DNA from: CAJBVG01 sp943372995
GTDB lineage: Bacteria > Bacteroidota > Bacteroidia > Sphingobacteriales > Sphingobacteriaceae
Direction of reading: 5' to 3'
Assembly: GCA_943372995.1 (NCBI GenBank)
Contig: CALSAQ010000005.1
Span: 124,001 to 188,000, forward strand
DNA length: 64,000 nucleotides
The translations under genes were made by a program, and so were the position numbers. The notes under the pieces are model-generated. The model saw nothing but the letters and a program-made list of their open reading frames with translations. It searched no databases and was not told the DNA's origin. Shown one piece after another: positions 8,562 through 18,096 of this stretch. Position 1 is the stretch's first letter, and the number at the start of each line of letters is the position of its first letter.

Positions 8562-8572
8562 TGACTGGTGTT
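8545..8572 (+). repeat. Heptad repeats at the arsC/msrA convergent junction
   Basis: Four 7-base units: tggtgat, tggtgac, tagtgac, tggtgtt. The central ctag contains both stops: TAG of arsC (8559-8561) and, on the other strand, TAG of msrA (8558-8560). Confidence 0.75.
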
Positions 8573-9211
8573 GATTTTTGAAGAAAAGGCTTTTCTGAAT
8601 TTTTCCAATTTCGGAGCTATTACGAATTGGCAATATGGAGCATCTCCATTTTCATTGTAATAGTTCTGATGGTAATCTTCTGCAACATAAAACGGAGCGA
8701 GTTCAGCAATCTCGGTAACTACTGCTTTTCCGAATGCATTTTCTTCGTTGAGTTTATTTTTATAAAACTCTGCTGCCTGTTTTTGTTCATCGTTATGATA
8801 GAATATTGCTGATCGGTACTGAGTACCTACATCTGCTCCTTGTCTGTTTAACGTTGTTGGGTCGTGGCTCTGCCAAAAAGCTTCTAATAGATCTTTATAT
8901 GTTATTATAGTGGGATCGTATACTATCTGACAAACCTCCGCATGGCCTGTAAGTCCTGAACAGACCTCTTTATATGTAGGATTTTTAATCTTACCTCCCA
9001 TATATCCAGACTTCACGCTAATTACTCCTTTTAATTCTTGAAATACTGCTTCTACACACCAAAAACAACCTGCACCAAAGGTTGCTGTATCTGTTTTCGC
9101 TGAAGACTCTACTGTTTTATCCATTAATTTATCATTTACTTTATTAGTATTACTACAGGCAGTAAACATAATGGTTATTGCCAATAAACTGAATAGTGAA
9201 TTTCTTATCAT
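8558..9211 (-). CDS. msrA: Peptide-methionine (S)-S-oxide reductase, lipoprotein form
   Basis: A 217-residue MsrA. The catalytic motif GAGCFWCVE has nucleophile Cys49, and the domain runs to about residue 200 (GTQYRSAIFYHNDEQ, EDYHQNYY). The N-terminus is a lipoprotein signal with lipobox FTAC (Cys19), so the enzyme probably acts in the periplasm on oxidised envelope proteins. It converges on arsC and overlaps it by 4 bases. The C-terminal codons lie in heptad repeat DNA. Confidence 0.95.
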   Translation of the reverse strand: MIRNSLFSLLAITIMFTACSNTNKVNDKLMDKTVESSAKTDTATFGAGCFWCVEAVFQELKGVISVKSGYMGGKIKNPTYKEVCSGLTGHAEVCQIVYDPTIITYKDLLEAFWQSHDPTTLNRQGADVGTQYRSAIFYHNDEQKQAAEFYKNKLNEENAFGKAVVTEIAELAPFYVAEDYHQNYYNENGDAPYCQFVIAPKLEKFRKAFSSKINTSH

Positions 9212-9351
9212 AATACAAAATACGACAACATATGAAGAATAGATTTGTTTAAATGTGCATTTTTAAGAATAATAAAAACCAACTAGAAGCCTGAATATTA
9301 AGTAATTATTGAGAATAAGGTATAAATGTGGAATATCTAAGCCCGAATTGG

Positions 9352-9382
9352 TTTGTATATTCATTTAAAGGGCTTATTTTTG
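9352..9382 (+). promoter_or_regulatory. Bacteroidota-type promoter of hppA
   Basis: A -33 element TTTG (9352-9355), a 19-base spacer and a -7 box TATTTTTG (9375-9382) give a full match to the Bacteroidota housekeeping consensus. The leader to the ATG at 9433 is about 45 bases. This is the best promoter in the window. Confidence 0.75.
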
Positions 9383-9432
9383 CCCTCTTTTAAAACTGTA
9401 AATAATTAACCGAAACAAAACGATAAAACCAT

Positions 9433-11820
9433 ATGGAGTTTTTACAAAACAACTTAATTTATCTAATCCCAGCCCTAGGTGTACTAGGTTTAATAGTAAT
9501 GGCTATAAAAAGTGCATGGGTAGAAAGACAAGATGCTGGTGATGCTAAAATGACTGAATTAGCAGGTTACATTGCTGATGGAGCTATGGCATTCTTAAAA
9601 GCAGAATGGAAAGTATTAAGCATTTTCGTGGTATTTGCAGCAGCATTGCTTGCATACTCAGGTACAATTCACGAAGTGAATGGCATTCAAATTCACTCTA
9701 GCTGGATTATATCTATCTCTTTCATTATTGGAGCTGTATTCTCTGCATATGCAGGATATATCGGCATGAAAGTAGCTACCAAAGCTAACGTTCGTACCAC
9801 ACAAGCTGCACGTACAAGCTTAAAACAAGCTTTAAAAGTGTCGTTTACTGGTGGAACAGTTATGGGCTTAGGTGTTGCTGGTCTTGCTATCTTAGGATTG
9901 GGGGGCTTATTTATTGCTTTCCTTTCTATTTTTGCCGACTTAGGTGAAAACACAGTAAAAACAGCTATTGAAGTATTAACAGGATTTTCATTAGGTGCGG
10001 AATCAATAGCATTATTTGCTCGTGTTGGTGGTGGTATTTATACTAAAGCTGCCGATGTTGGTGCCGATTTAGTAGGTAAAGTTGAAGCTGGAATTCCTGA
10101 AGACGACGTTCGTAACCCTGCAACTATTGCTGATAACGTAGGTGATAACGTAGGTGACGTAGCAGGTATGGGTGCCGATTTATTTGGTTCTTATGTGGCT
10201 ACAATATTAGCTACAATGGTACTCGGACAAGAAATTGTTGCTGTAGATAATTTTGGTGGTATGTCGCCAATTTTATTACCAATGATTATCTGTGGTTTAG
10301 GAATCGTATTCTCTATAGTAGGTACATGGTTTGTTACTATTAAAGATGAAAAATCTAACGTACAAAACGCATTAAACTTAGGTAACTGGTCGTCGATGCT
10401 ATTAACTGTAGCTGCTTCATTCTTTGTAGTAAACTGGATGTTGCCTGATTCTTTAAATCTTCGTGGTTACGAATTCTCTAAAATGAATGTATTCTATGCC
10501 ATTGTGGTAGGAACATTGGTTGGAGCAATTATGAGTATTGTTACCGAATATTATACAGCAATGGGTAAAAAACCTGTGCTTTCAATAATTCAACAATCAT
10601 CTACTGGTCATGCTACTAATATCATTGGTGGTTTATCAGTAGGTATGAAATCTACTGTAATTCCAATTCTAACATTAGCAGCTGGTATTATGGTATCTTA
10701 TTACTTTGCAGGATTATATGGAGTTGCTATTGCAGCAGCTGGTATGATGGCAACAACAGCTATGCAATTAGCTATCGACGCATTCGGACCAATTGCTGAT
10801 AATGCAGGTGGTATTGCAGAAATGAGTCAGTTGCCACCAGAAGTGCGTGAGCGTACTGATAACCTTGACGCCGTAGGTAATACTACCGCAGCAACTGGTA
10901 AAGGTTTCGCAATTGCTTCTGCAGCATTAACATCATTAGCATTATTTGCAGCCTTCGTTGGTATTGCTGGTATTGATGCCATAGATATTTACAAAGCTCC
11001 AGTATTAGCTGGTTTATTCGTTGGTGGAATGATTCCATTTATTTTCTCTGCATTGTGTATTCAAGCAGTAGGTAGAGCAGCTATGGACATGGTACAAGAA
11101 GTTCGTCGCCAATTCCGCGAAATTCCAGGTATTATGGAATATAAAGCTAAACCAGAATATGAGAAATGTGTAGCGATTTCTACTAAAGCATCTATCCGTG
11201 AGATGATGTTACCTGGTGGTATTGCACTTATCACTCCAGTAATAATTGGATTTGTTTTTGGTCCAGAAGTATTAGGAGGATTATTAGCTGGTGTTACTGT
11301 ATCAGGAGTATTAATGGGTATTTTCCAATCTAACGCTGGTGGTGCTTGGGATAACGCAAAAAAATCGTTTGAAAAAGGGGTAATGATTAATGGAGAGATG
11401 TTCTACAAAAAATCAGAACCACATAAAGCTTCTGTAACTGGTGATACTGTAGGTGATCCATTTAAAGATACCTCAGGTCCATCGATGAATATTTTAATTA
11501 AATTAATGTCGATTGTTTCTTTAGTAATTGCTCCTTATATCTCAGTGGTTGGTGCAGACCAAAACAACGAGAAAATGGAAATGAAAAAAGAAATCAGAAT
11601 AGAGAAACACGTTGATTCTTTGGGTAATGTTACCATGGATACTGTGGTATTTATTAACGGGAAAGAATGCAAGATGAATGGCGAAGGTTGTTCAGAAGAA
11701 TGTTCAATGAGCAAAGAAGAGTGTGAGAAAATGATTTCTGAAGGAAAAATGACCAGAGAAGAGTGTGAAAAAAAATGTGCAGAGCACAAGAGCAATCATA
11801 AAGAAGAAAGCTGTCATTAA
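9433..11820 (+). CDS. hppA: Membrane-bound ion-pumping pyrophosphatase with Cys-rich C-terminal tail
   Basis: A 795-residue membrane pyrophosphatase with about 16 transmembrane segments. The PPi-binding motif DVGADLVGKVE lies near residue 205, followed by DNVGDNVGDVAGMGADLF. GNTTAATGKG near residue 482 carries Ala where K+-independent enzymes have Lys, so K+ stimulation is predicted. It hydrolyses PPi and pumps H+ and/or Na+. The core ends near residue 710. An extra hydrophilic tail of about 80 residues follows, with seven Cys and a duplicated (S/T)(K/R)EECEK motif, which is unusual for the family. A strong promoter and terminator flank the gene. Confidence 0.95.
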   Translation: MEFLQNNLIYLIPALGVLGLIVMAIKSAWVERQDAGDAKMTELAGYIADGAMAFLKAEWKVLSIFVVFAAALLAYSGTIHEVNGIQIHSSWIISISFIIGAVFSAYAGYIGMKVATKANVRTTQAARTSLKQALKVSFTGGTVMGLGVAGLAILGLGGLFIAFLSIFADLGENTVKTAIEVLTGFSLGAESIALFARVGGGIYTKAADVGADLVGKVEAGIPEDDVRNPATIADNVGDNVGDVAGMGADLFGSYVATILATMVLGQEIVAVDNFGGMSPILLPMIICGLGIVFSIVGTWFVTIKDEKSNVQNALNLGNWSSMLLTVAASFFVVNWMLPDSLNLRGYEFSKMNVFYAIVVGTLVGAIMSIVTEYYTAMGKKPVLSIIQQSSTGHATNIIGGLSVGMKSTVIPILTLAAGIMVSYYFAGLYGVAIAAAGMMATTAMQLAIDAFGPIADNAGGIAEMSQLPPEVRERTDNLDAVGNTTAATGKGFAIASAALTSLALFAAFVGIAGIDAIDIYKAPVLAGLFVGGMIPFIFSALCIQAVGRAAMDMVQEVRRQFREIPGIMEYKAKPEYEKCVAISTKASIREMMLPGGIALITPVIIGFVFGPEVLGGLLAGVTVSGVLMGIFQSNAGGAWDNAKKSFEKGVMINGEMFYKKSEPHKASVTGDTVGDPFKDTSGPSMNILIKLMSIVSLVIAPYISVVGADQNNEKMEMKKEIRIEKHVDSLGNVTMDTVVFINGKECKMNGEGCSEECSMSKEECEKMISEGKMTREECEKKCAEHKSNHKEESCH

Positions 11821-11841
11821 TATTATAATCAAAGAAAGTTC

Positions 11842-11871
11842 AAAAGCCCAGAAAAGTTCTGGGCTTTTTTT
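11842..11871 (+). terminator. Intrinsic terminator of hppA
   Basis: Stem gcccagaa (11846-11853) pairs with ttctgggc (11857-11864) around a 3-base loop. The stem is extended by A/T pairs and followed by seven T. It lies 25 bases after the hppA stop. Confidence 0.92.
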
Positions 11872-11918
11872 GTTTTAAAAAACTCTGTCCCCATATCTCA
11901 ATTCTCATATCTTTTTAT

Positions 11919-11926
11919 TAGGTTTG
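11919..11926 (+). promoter_or_regulatory. Putative -7 box for the amino acid permease
   Basis: TAGGTTTG matches TAnnTTTG exactly, 26 bases upstream of the ATG at 11953. No clear -33 TTG is seen at the expected spacing. Confidence 0.45.
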
Positions 11927-11952
11927 GATTATAACCCGAATAAAAATAAAGT

Positions 11953-13401
11953 ATGAGATTTAAGAAACCTCTTGACCTATTATTGAGTGAAGCCGCCAAA
12001 ACTGGTGAAGGTTCACTAAAAAGAACACTAGGAGCCATGAACTTGGTAGCCCTAGGAATTGGAGCTATTATTGGTGCTGGATTGTTCGTAAGAACAGCTG
12101 CTGCTTCTGCTGAAGCTGCTGGTCCGGCCGTAACTCTTTCCTTCATTGTAGCAGCAATAGGTTGTGCATTAGCTGGATTATGCTATGCAGAATTTGCCGC
12201 TATGATTCCTGTAGCTGGTAGTGCATATACTTATGCATATGCAACTATGGGTGAAGTAACTGCATGGATTATTGGATGGGCTCTTATTTTAGAATATGCC
12301 CTTGGTGCAGCTACAGTATCTATCGCTTGGTCGGAATACCTAAACAATTTGCTCGGAGGTGCAATTCCTTACGAATGGTGCCACTCCCCTTTTGAAACTT
12401 CTGCAAATGGAGTTCAAGGGATAATGAATGCGCCTGCTTTATTAATTCTTGGATTAATTACATTAGTATTAATCAAAGGCTCTAAAGAATCTGCTGGATT
12501 AAATGCCATTATCGTATTTATTAAAGTAATTATTGTATTAGCATTTGTTGCTATTGGATGGAGCTTTATAAGACCAGAAAATCATGTTCCATATATTATA
12601 CCCGCTAACACACCAGGACACGAAGGATTCTTCGCTCATGGTTGGGGTGGTATCTTAAAAGGTGCTGGTATTGTATTCTTTGCATTTATCGGTTTCGATG
12701 CGGTTTCTACCGCTGCTCAGGAAGCTAAAAATCCTAAACGTGATATGCCAATAGGAATTTTAGGTTCATTAGTAATCTGTACAATCCTCTACATCCTTTT
12801 CTCACATGTATTAACAGGCGTTGCTAATTGGACAGAATTTAAAACTGCTGGTAAAGAAGCTTCTGTTGCTTACGCCATTCAGAAATACATGATTGGATAT
12901 GATTGGTTAGCCACTTCAATTACAGTAGCTATCCTTGCTGGATTCTCTTCTGTAATTTTAGTAATGTTAATGGGTCAATCTCGAGTGTTTTACTCGATGT
13001 CTAAAGACGGTTTAATACCAAAAGTATTTTCAGACTTACATCCTAAATTTAGTACTCCATATAAATCAAATTATATTTTATTTGTTTTTGTTGGAATATT
13101 TGGTGGATTTATCCCAGGTTCAGTTGCTGGAGATTTAACAAGTATTGGAACATTATTCGCCTTCGTGCTTGTATGTGCAGGTGTAATGATTATGAGAAAA
13201 TCTGATCCAAATACAGAGCGTCCATTCAGAACACCTTGGGTTCCTTTTGTGCCAATTCTCGGAATTCTTGTATGTTCAGCAATGATTATCTCATTACCAG
13301 GTGAAACCTTAATGAGCGCATTCTTATGGATGATTCTTGGATTAGTAATCTACTTTGTATATAGCAAAAGACATTCAGTTATACGAAATACTAAAAAGTA
13401 G
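11953..13401 (+). CDS. APC-family amino acid permease (CAT type)
   Basis: A 482-residue transporter with about 12-13 hydrophobic segments. The first helix carries the APC substrate-binding loop GIGAIIGAGLFV (about residues 36-47), and helix 6 carries FFAFIGFDAVSTAAQEAKNP, typical of cationic amino acid transporter-like APC members. It imports amino acids by proton symport or exchange; the actual substrate is not readable. It has its own -7 box after the hppA terminator. The stop codon is the first base pairs of a heptad array. Confidence 0.92.
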   Translation: MRFKKPLDLLLSEAAKTGEGSLKRTLGAMNLVALGIGAIIGAGLFVRTAAASAEAAGPAVTLSFIVAAIGCALAGLCYAEFAAMIPVAGSAYTYAYATMGEVTAWIIGWALILEYALGAATVSIAWSEYLNNLLGGAIPYEWCHSPFETSANGVQGIMNAPALLILGLITLVLIKGSKESAGLNAIIVFIKVIIVLAFVAIGWSFIRPENHVPYIIPANTPGHEGFFAHGWGGILKGAGIVFFAFIGFDAVSTAAQEAKNPKRDMPIGILGSLVICTILYILFSHVLTGVANWTEFKTAGKEASVAYAIQKYMIGYDWLATSITVAILAGFSSVILVMLMGQSRVFYSMSKDGLIPKVFSDLHPKFSTPYKSNYILFVFVGIFGGFIPGSVAGDLTSIGTLFAFVLVCAGVMIMRKSDPNTERPFRTPWVPFVPILGILVCSAMIISLPGETLMSAFLWMILGLVIYFVYSKRHSVIRNTKK

Positions 13402-13519
13402 TAATGAGTAATGAGTAATGAGTAGTGAGTAGTGGGTAATGAGTGATGGTTAGAGATTTCTATCAACAACTTATTATCCACTATCCACTACTCACTACTC
13501 ACTACTCACTACTCACTAC
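13401..13519 (+). repeat. Inverted pair of heptad arrays between permease and marC-like gene
   Basis: Seven units at 13401-13449 (gtaatga/gtagtga type, with gtagtgg and gtgatgg) and seven units at 13471-13519 in inverse orientation (tcactac/ccactac type). A 21-base spacer separates them. Aligned from the outside in, unit 4 is gtagtga and unit 5 is gtagtgg in both arms. Transcribed, the arms could fold into a hairpin of nearly 50 pairs with scattered mismatches. The second arm ends 5 bases before the next ATG. Confidence 0.92.
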
Positions 13520-13524
13520 TAAAT

Positions 13525-14094
13525 ATGGACTTCTTCAACCTCAAAGAAATATTCTCTGTATCGATGGTACTATTTGCCATCATCGATATTCTTGGGTCCA
13601 TTCCTGTGGTTATACAACTACGCAACAAAGCTGGTCATATTCAATCGGAAAAAGCAACCATTGTAGCATTGCTACTCATGGTTCTATTTCTCTTTATTGG
13701 AGAACAACTCCTTGCTATTATAGGCTTAGATATTTCTTCTTTCGCCATAGCTGGTTCACTAGTAATTTTCTTTATTGCCTTAGAAATGATTCTAGGTGTA
13801 AACTTCTTTAAAGAAGAAACCCCAGAATCAACCTCTATTGTACCTCTAGCATTCCCTATTATCGCTGGTGCGGGTACAATGACTACACTACTCTCACTAA
13901 AAAGCGAATACGATACTCAAAATATAATTATTGGGATTGTATTAAATATGCTCTTTGTTTATCTTATCCTAAAAAATACCATCAGAATAGAAAAAGTATT
14001 AGGCAAAACAGGGCTTAATATTTTACGTAAAGCCTTTGGTATTATCTTACTCGCTATCGCCATTAAATTATTCAGGCACAATACGGGCCTTTAG
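13525..14094 (+). CDS. MarC-family integral membrane protein
   Basis: A 189-residue protein with six hydrophobic segments. The N-terminal segment has the family signature AIIDILGSIPVV (about residues 17-28), a polar middle PLAFPIIAGAGTMTTLLSL follows, and the end is IKLFRHNTG-like. MarC/SNARE-like family members are inner membrane proteins of uncertain function, despite the historical link to multiple antibiotic resistance. The gene begins directly after a long inverted heptad array that could fold over its ribosome-binding region. Confidence 0.9.
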   Translation: MDFFNLKEIFSVSMVLFAIIDILGSIPVVIQLRNKAGHIQSEKATIVALLLMVLFLFIGEQLLAIIGLDISSFAIAGSLVIFFIALEMILGVNFFKEETPESTSIVPLAFPIIAGAGTMTTLLSLKSEYDTQNIIIGIVLNMLFVYLILKNTIRIEKVLGKTGLNILRKAFGIILLAIAIKLFRHNTGL

Positions 14095-14219
14095 TTAGTG
14101 ATAATATTAATCCGGACATTCGGATTTTCGGTCTTTCTGCCCTTTGATTTAGTAACAAAGTTTTTATAAGCAATCTCCAACTAATAACATTAAATTGTAC
14201 AAAATTAAAAACCGAAAAA

Positions 14220-14972
14220 ATGAGAAAGAAATCACTTTTACTCGCACTTACACTGGTAATGATGTCTGCAATTGTTAAGGCTCAATCTGTAGACGATATT
14301 TTGGCTAAATATTACGAAGCTATTGGCGGAAAAGCCAAATGGGAAGCTTTGAAAGGTTTAAAATACGACGCAAAAGTCAATCAAGGTGGAATGGAAATTC
14401 CATTAGAAATTATTCAGTTGAAAGATGGAAAGCAATGCACTAAAATAAATTTCCAAGGTAAGGTAATTAAGCAAGGTGTATATGATGGAAGCACCTTATG
14501 GTCGCACAATTTCATGAACATGAAGGCAGAAAAAAGTGATGCAGAATCTACTGAAAACTACAAGAAAAATATTGGCGATTTTCCTGATGCATTTTTAAAC
14601 TATAAAAAACTTGGCTGGAAAGCAGAGTTAGTAGGTAAAGAAAGTGTTGACGGTGCTGAGGCTTATAAAATAAAATTGACAAAAAATCCTATAAAAGTAG
14701 ATGGTGTTGAAACAGAGAATATAACATACTACTTTTTCGATATAGAAAGCAATGTATTGGTAATGCAAGAATCTGAGATAAAAGAAGGTCCCGCGAAAGG
14801 TCAAATTCAACAAATAAAATTTAGCGATTACCAAGAAGTGGAGGGAATGATGTTTCCATTTTCAATGTCGCAAGGAGTAAAAGGTCAAGGCGGACAACCG
14901 ATTGTAATTAGTTCAGTAGTAGTAAATCCTACTGTTGATGATTCAGAATTTAAGTATCCAGACGGTCAATAA
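14220..14972 (+). CDS. LolA-like outer membrane lipoprotein-sorting family protein
   Basis: A 250-residue secreted protein with a signal peptide ending in IVKAQS (residue 22). The mature part is mostly short beta strands, with DDILAKYYEAIGGKAKWEAL at the start, which is common to Bacteroidota outer membrane lipoprotein-sorting-type proteins with a LolA/LolB-like half-barrel. A role in carrying lipoproteins or lipids is family inference only. It ends 7 bases before the next ATG (14980) and is probably co-transcribed with the large Asp-box protein, which may point to a joint secreted function. Confidence 0.6.
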   Translation: MRKKSLLLALTLVMMSAIVKAQSVDDILAKYYEAIGGKAKWEALKGLKYDAKVNQGGMEIPLEIIQLKDGKQCTKINFQGKVIKQGVYDGSTLWSHNFMNMKAEKSDAESTENYKKNIGDFPDAFLNYKKLGWKAELVGKESVDGAEAYKIKLTKNPIKVDGVETENITYYFFDIESNVLVMQESEIKEGPAKGQIQQIKFSDYQEVEGMMFPFSMSQGVKGQGGQPIVISSVVVNPTVDDSEFKYPDGQ

Positions 14973-14979
14973 ATTATTT

Positions 14980-17900
14980 ATGAAAAAATTCTTAAAATAC
15001 ATTCTTATATGGGGTGTGTGTGGCAATGCTATTGCACAAACTCCCGCACAGCTAGAGGCCATCAAAAAAGGTAAAGAACTTTTTGGTGATTTGAAGGCTC
15101 GTCACATCGGTCCAGCACTCATGAGTGGTCGTGTTACCGACATTGAAACACATCCAAAAAACGATCGTATTGTATACATCGGTACTGCTGGTGGTGGTGT
15201 ATGGAAATCGAATAATGGAGGGGCCACTTTTAATTCAATTTTCGACGATTATTGCCAATCGATTGGAGCAGTAGAAGTAGACCCGAACGACCCTGATAAT
15301 GTTATTTGGGTAGGTACTGGCGAAGTATGGACTCGTAACAGTGTTTCAGTTGGAGATGGTTTATACAGAAGTAAAGACGGCGGTTCAAGTTGGGAGAAAA
15401 TAGGCTTCGAGAACTCAGAAAGAATTTCGAGTATACAAGTAAATCCAAAGAACTCGCAAGAAGTATACGTAGGTGTATTAGGTCCTCTATGGAGTGATAG
15501 TGAAAACAGAGGATTGTATAAAACTACCGACGGTGGTAAAACATGGGCTAAGGTTTTATACGTAGACCAGACCACTGGTTGCAGCGATTTGCAATTAGAC
15601 ATGGAAGACCCTTCGGTTTTATATGCTTCGTTTTGGGAGTTTAGAAGATCGCCTTGGTCCTTTAGTTCAGGAGGCGAAAAAAGTGCATTGTACAAAAGTA
15701 CCGATGCTGGAAAAACATGGAACAAAATACACAATGGTTTTCCGAAAGGTAAGTTGGGCCGATTAGCAATTGCTATTGCACCATCCAACAATAAAATTTT
15801 ATATACCGTTGTTGAATCGGAACAAGATAAAGACAAAGGATTATATAGAAGCGATGATGCAGGTGCAAATTGGAAGCAGTTGAATAACGACTTTGGTTTA
15901 GTGGTGCGTCCATTTTACTTCTCTAGAATTGTAGTAGACCCGCGTAACCCTAACACAGTAGTAAAAGCAGGGCTTTCGGGCTCTATCTCACGCGATGGAG
16001 GAAAAACTTTTAAGAACTTAGGACCTATGCACGCAGATATTCACGACATAGCCTTTGATATAAAAAATTCTGATCGAATGTATTGCGCTACCGATGGTGG
16101 TGTGTATCGTTCTTGGGATGGAGGAACTACCATGGAGATGGTAGAAAATTTACCACTTTCTCAATTCTACCATGTAAGCGTTGATAATTTAGACGATTAT
16201 AATGTATACGGAGGCTTACAAGACAACGGTTGTTGGTTTGGTCCTTCTCGCTCACCTGGTGGTGTAGAAGCCAGAGATTGGCGTGTGGTGGGTGTTGGAG
16301 ATGGGTATAGAGTTTACAGACATCCGACTAAAAATTTAATTTATTCTGAAATGCAAGGAGCAGAAAATGTTTGGCGATACGATCCTGTAAAAGATCAAGC
16401 GAAAACTATACAGCCATTGCAAATGAAAGGCGAAGCGAAATTACGTTTCAACTGGAATGCATCCTTAGTAACGAGTCCGAATAAACCTGATCGTGTGTAT
16501 ATTGGTAGCCAATTTGTGCATCGCTCAGACGATATGGGTGAAACATGGACAAAAATTTCTCCAGATTTAACTACGAACGATCCAAAGAAACAGAATCAAG
16601 AAAACTCGGGTGGTTTATCTAAAGATAATTCTGGCGCCGAAAATCATTGTACCATTTTTACGATTGCAGAATCGCCTGTAGATGAAAATGTAATATGGGC
16701 AGGTGCAGATGATGGTAATTTACAAATAACAAGAGATGGTGGTAAAAGCTGGACCAATGTAATTAAAAATGTACCCGGTTTGCCTAAAAACACTTGGGCA
16801 TACCATGTTGAAGCCAGTGTGTTCGGAGCAGGTAAAGCCTATGTGGTATTTAATGGATACACCACCGGCGATATGAATACCTATGTATATAAAACTAGCG
16901 ATTATGGAGCTTCTTGGAAATCGATTACAACGCCAGAAATATATGGCTTCGCGAGAAATATTCAAGAAGATTATGTGAACGAAAATTTACTGTTCTTAGG
17001 AACTGAATTTGGTTTATACATTAGCTTAAATGCTGGTACGAATTGGTATAAGTTCAGTAATAATTTTCCAGCAGTAAATGTGCATTATATTGAGTTGAAT
17101 AAAAAAACAAACGACTTAGTAGTTGCAACACATGGGCGTGGTGTAATTATTATCGACGACATTAGTATTCTACGTCAGTTAACTGAAGAAAACATGAGTA
17201 AAGATTTGTTCTTCTTCCAATCGAAACCCACTTCTATTGTTGAATCGAATGGCTTTGGTGGTTCGAGTACTGAAACACAATTCGTGGGCGAAAATCCAAG
17301 TACTGCCGCTCGCATTATGTATCATTTGAACAAGAAACACTTGTTAGGGAAAATGACGCTTGAAATTCAAGACGCGAATGGCGTAAAAGTTTCGGAATTG
17401 GGCCCAGGTAAATCGAAAGGAATTAACATTGTTGATTGGAATTACAATATCAAACCACCAAAAGTAGCACAAGGAAAAACCTTTGCCTTTGGTGGATTTA
17501 CCTCGCCAAGAGTTCCAGCAGGAACTTATAAAGTTGTAATTACAAAAGGCAAGGAAAAATATGTAAACGATTTAGTAATTCAATATGACCCCAAATCTGA
17601 AATCAGTTTAGCTGATCGAAAAGTACAAGAAGCTACTACTATGAAATTGTACAACATGTCGCAAGAACTTGCTTACATAGTATACAGCTTAGATGAGTAC
17701 CTAAAATTTATGGAGCAAGCAAATTCGAGCAATGCCGATTTTAAGAAAACAAGTAAAGCATTTGCCGATGAGTTAAAAAAACTTAAAGGAACTTTGGTAA
17801 TAATGTCTGGCGATAACTATGTAGGAGCCGCAGAAAATCAATTGCGCGAAGACCTGTTGGAACTTTATTCTAAAGTTGCACAAAGTTACCATAAACCAAA

Positions 17901-18060
17901 TAAAGCTGAGCTCGACAATTTAGATGCTATTGAAGGTAAATTCAATACAGGCAAAACTGAATTCAACAAAATAAAAGCAAAATACTTAGCAAAAGTAGAA
18001 AAGCTTGCAGGTTCTACGGTAGTATTAAAAAGCTACGAAGAATATTTGCAAACTCCCTAA
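14980..18060 (+). CDS. Secreted VPS10/sialidase-like Asp-box repeat protein
   Basis: A 1026-residue protein. The ATG at 14980 is chosen over an upstream in-frame ATG at 14935 because it yields a signal peptide ending GNAIAQ. The first two thirds hold many BNR/Asp-box repeats (KDGGSSWEKI, TDGGKTWAKV, DAGKTWNKI, DDMGETWTKI, RDGGKSWTNV), predicting one or two multi-bladed beta-propellers like sortilin/VPS10 or sialidase folds. The last part is an immunoglobulin-like and helical region (residues about 790-1020). Such proteins are often annotated as glycosyl hydrolases, but no sialidase catalytic Arg triad is assigned here. The substrate is unknown. Confidence 0.82.
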   Translation: MKKFLKYILIWGVCGNAIAQTPAQLEAIKKGKELFGDLKARHIGPALMSGRVTDIETHPKNDRIVYIGTAGGGVWKSNNGGATFNSIFDDYCQSIGAVEVDPNDPDNVIWVGTGEVWTRNSVSVGDGLYRSKDGGSSWEKIGFENSERISSIQVNPKNSQEVYVGVLGPLWSDSENRGLYKTTDGGKTWAKVLYVDQTTGCSDLQLDMEDPSVLYASFWEFRRSPWSFSSGGEKSALYKSTDAGKTWNKIHNGFPKGKLGRLAIAIAPSNNKILYTVVESEQDKDKGLYRSDDAGANWKQLNNDFGLVVRPFYFSRIVVDPRNPNTVVKAGLSGSISRDGGKTFKNLGPMHADIHDIAFDIKNSDRMYCATDGGVYRSWDGGTTMEMVENLPLSQFYHVSVDNLDDYNVYGGLQDNGCWFGPSRSPGGVEARDWRVVGVGDGYRVYRHPTKNLIYSEMQGAENVWRYDPVKDQAKTIQPLQMKGEAKLRFNWNASLVTSPNKPDRVYIGSQFVHRSDDMGETWTKISPDLTTNDPKKQNQENSGGLSKDNSGAENHCTIFTIAESPVDENVIWAGADDGNLQITRDGGKSWTNVIKNVPGLPKNTWAYHVEASVFGAGKAYVVFNGYTTGDMNTYVYKTSDYGASWKSITTPEIYGFARNIQEDYVNENLLFLGTEFGLYISLNAGTNWYKFSNNFPAVNVHYIELNKKTNDLVVATHGRGVIIIDDISILRQLTEENMSKDLFFFQSKPTSIVESNGFGGSSTETQFVGENPSTAARIMYHLNKKHLLGKMTLEIQDANGVKVSELGPGKSKGINIVDWNYNIKPPKVAQGKTFAFGGFTSPRVPAGTYKVVITKGKEKYVNDLVIQYDPKSEISLADRKVQEATTMKLYNMSQELAYIVYSLDEYLKFMEQANSSNADFKKTSKAFADELKKLKGTLVIMSGDNYVGAAENQLREDLLELYSKVAQSYHKPNKAELDNLDAIEGKFNTGKTEFNKIKAKYLAKVEKLAGSTVVLKSYEEYLQTP

Positions 18061-18096
18061 ACGAGTAGCTGTTACATAACAGATTTTCAACAAATT

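Noticed and set aside
8627..8812. Plus-strand frame inside msrA
   Set aside because: Antisense shadow with a hydrophobic, low-information translation.
13443..13811. 122-codon open frame
   Set aside because: It starts in heptad repeat DNA and overlaps the MarC gene in another frame; its composition (Tyr/Ser/His runs) is not protein-like.
14109..14126. Possible terminator after the marC-like gene
   Set aside because: A 6-bp stem (aatccg/cggatt) with only a broken T run; too weak to call.
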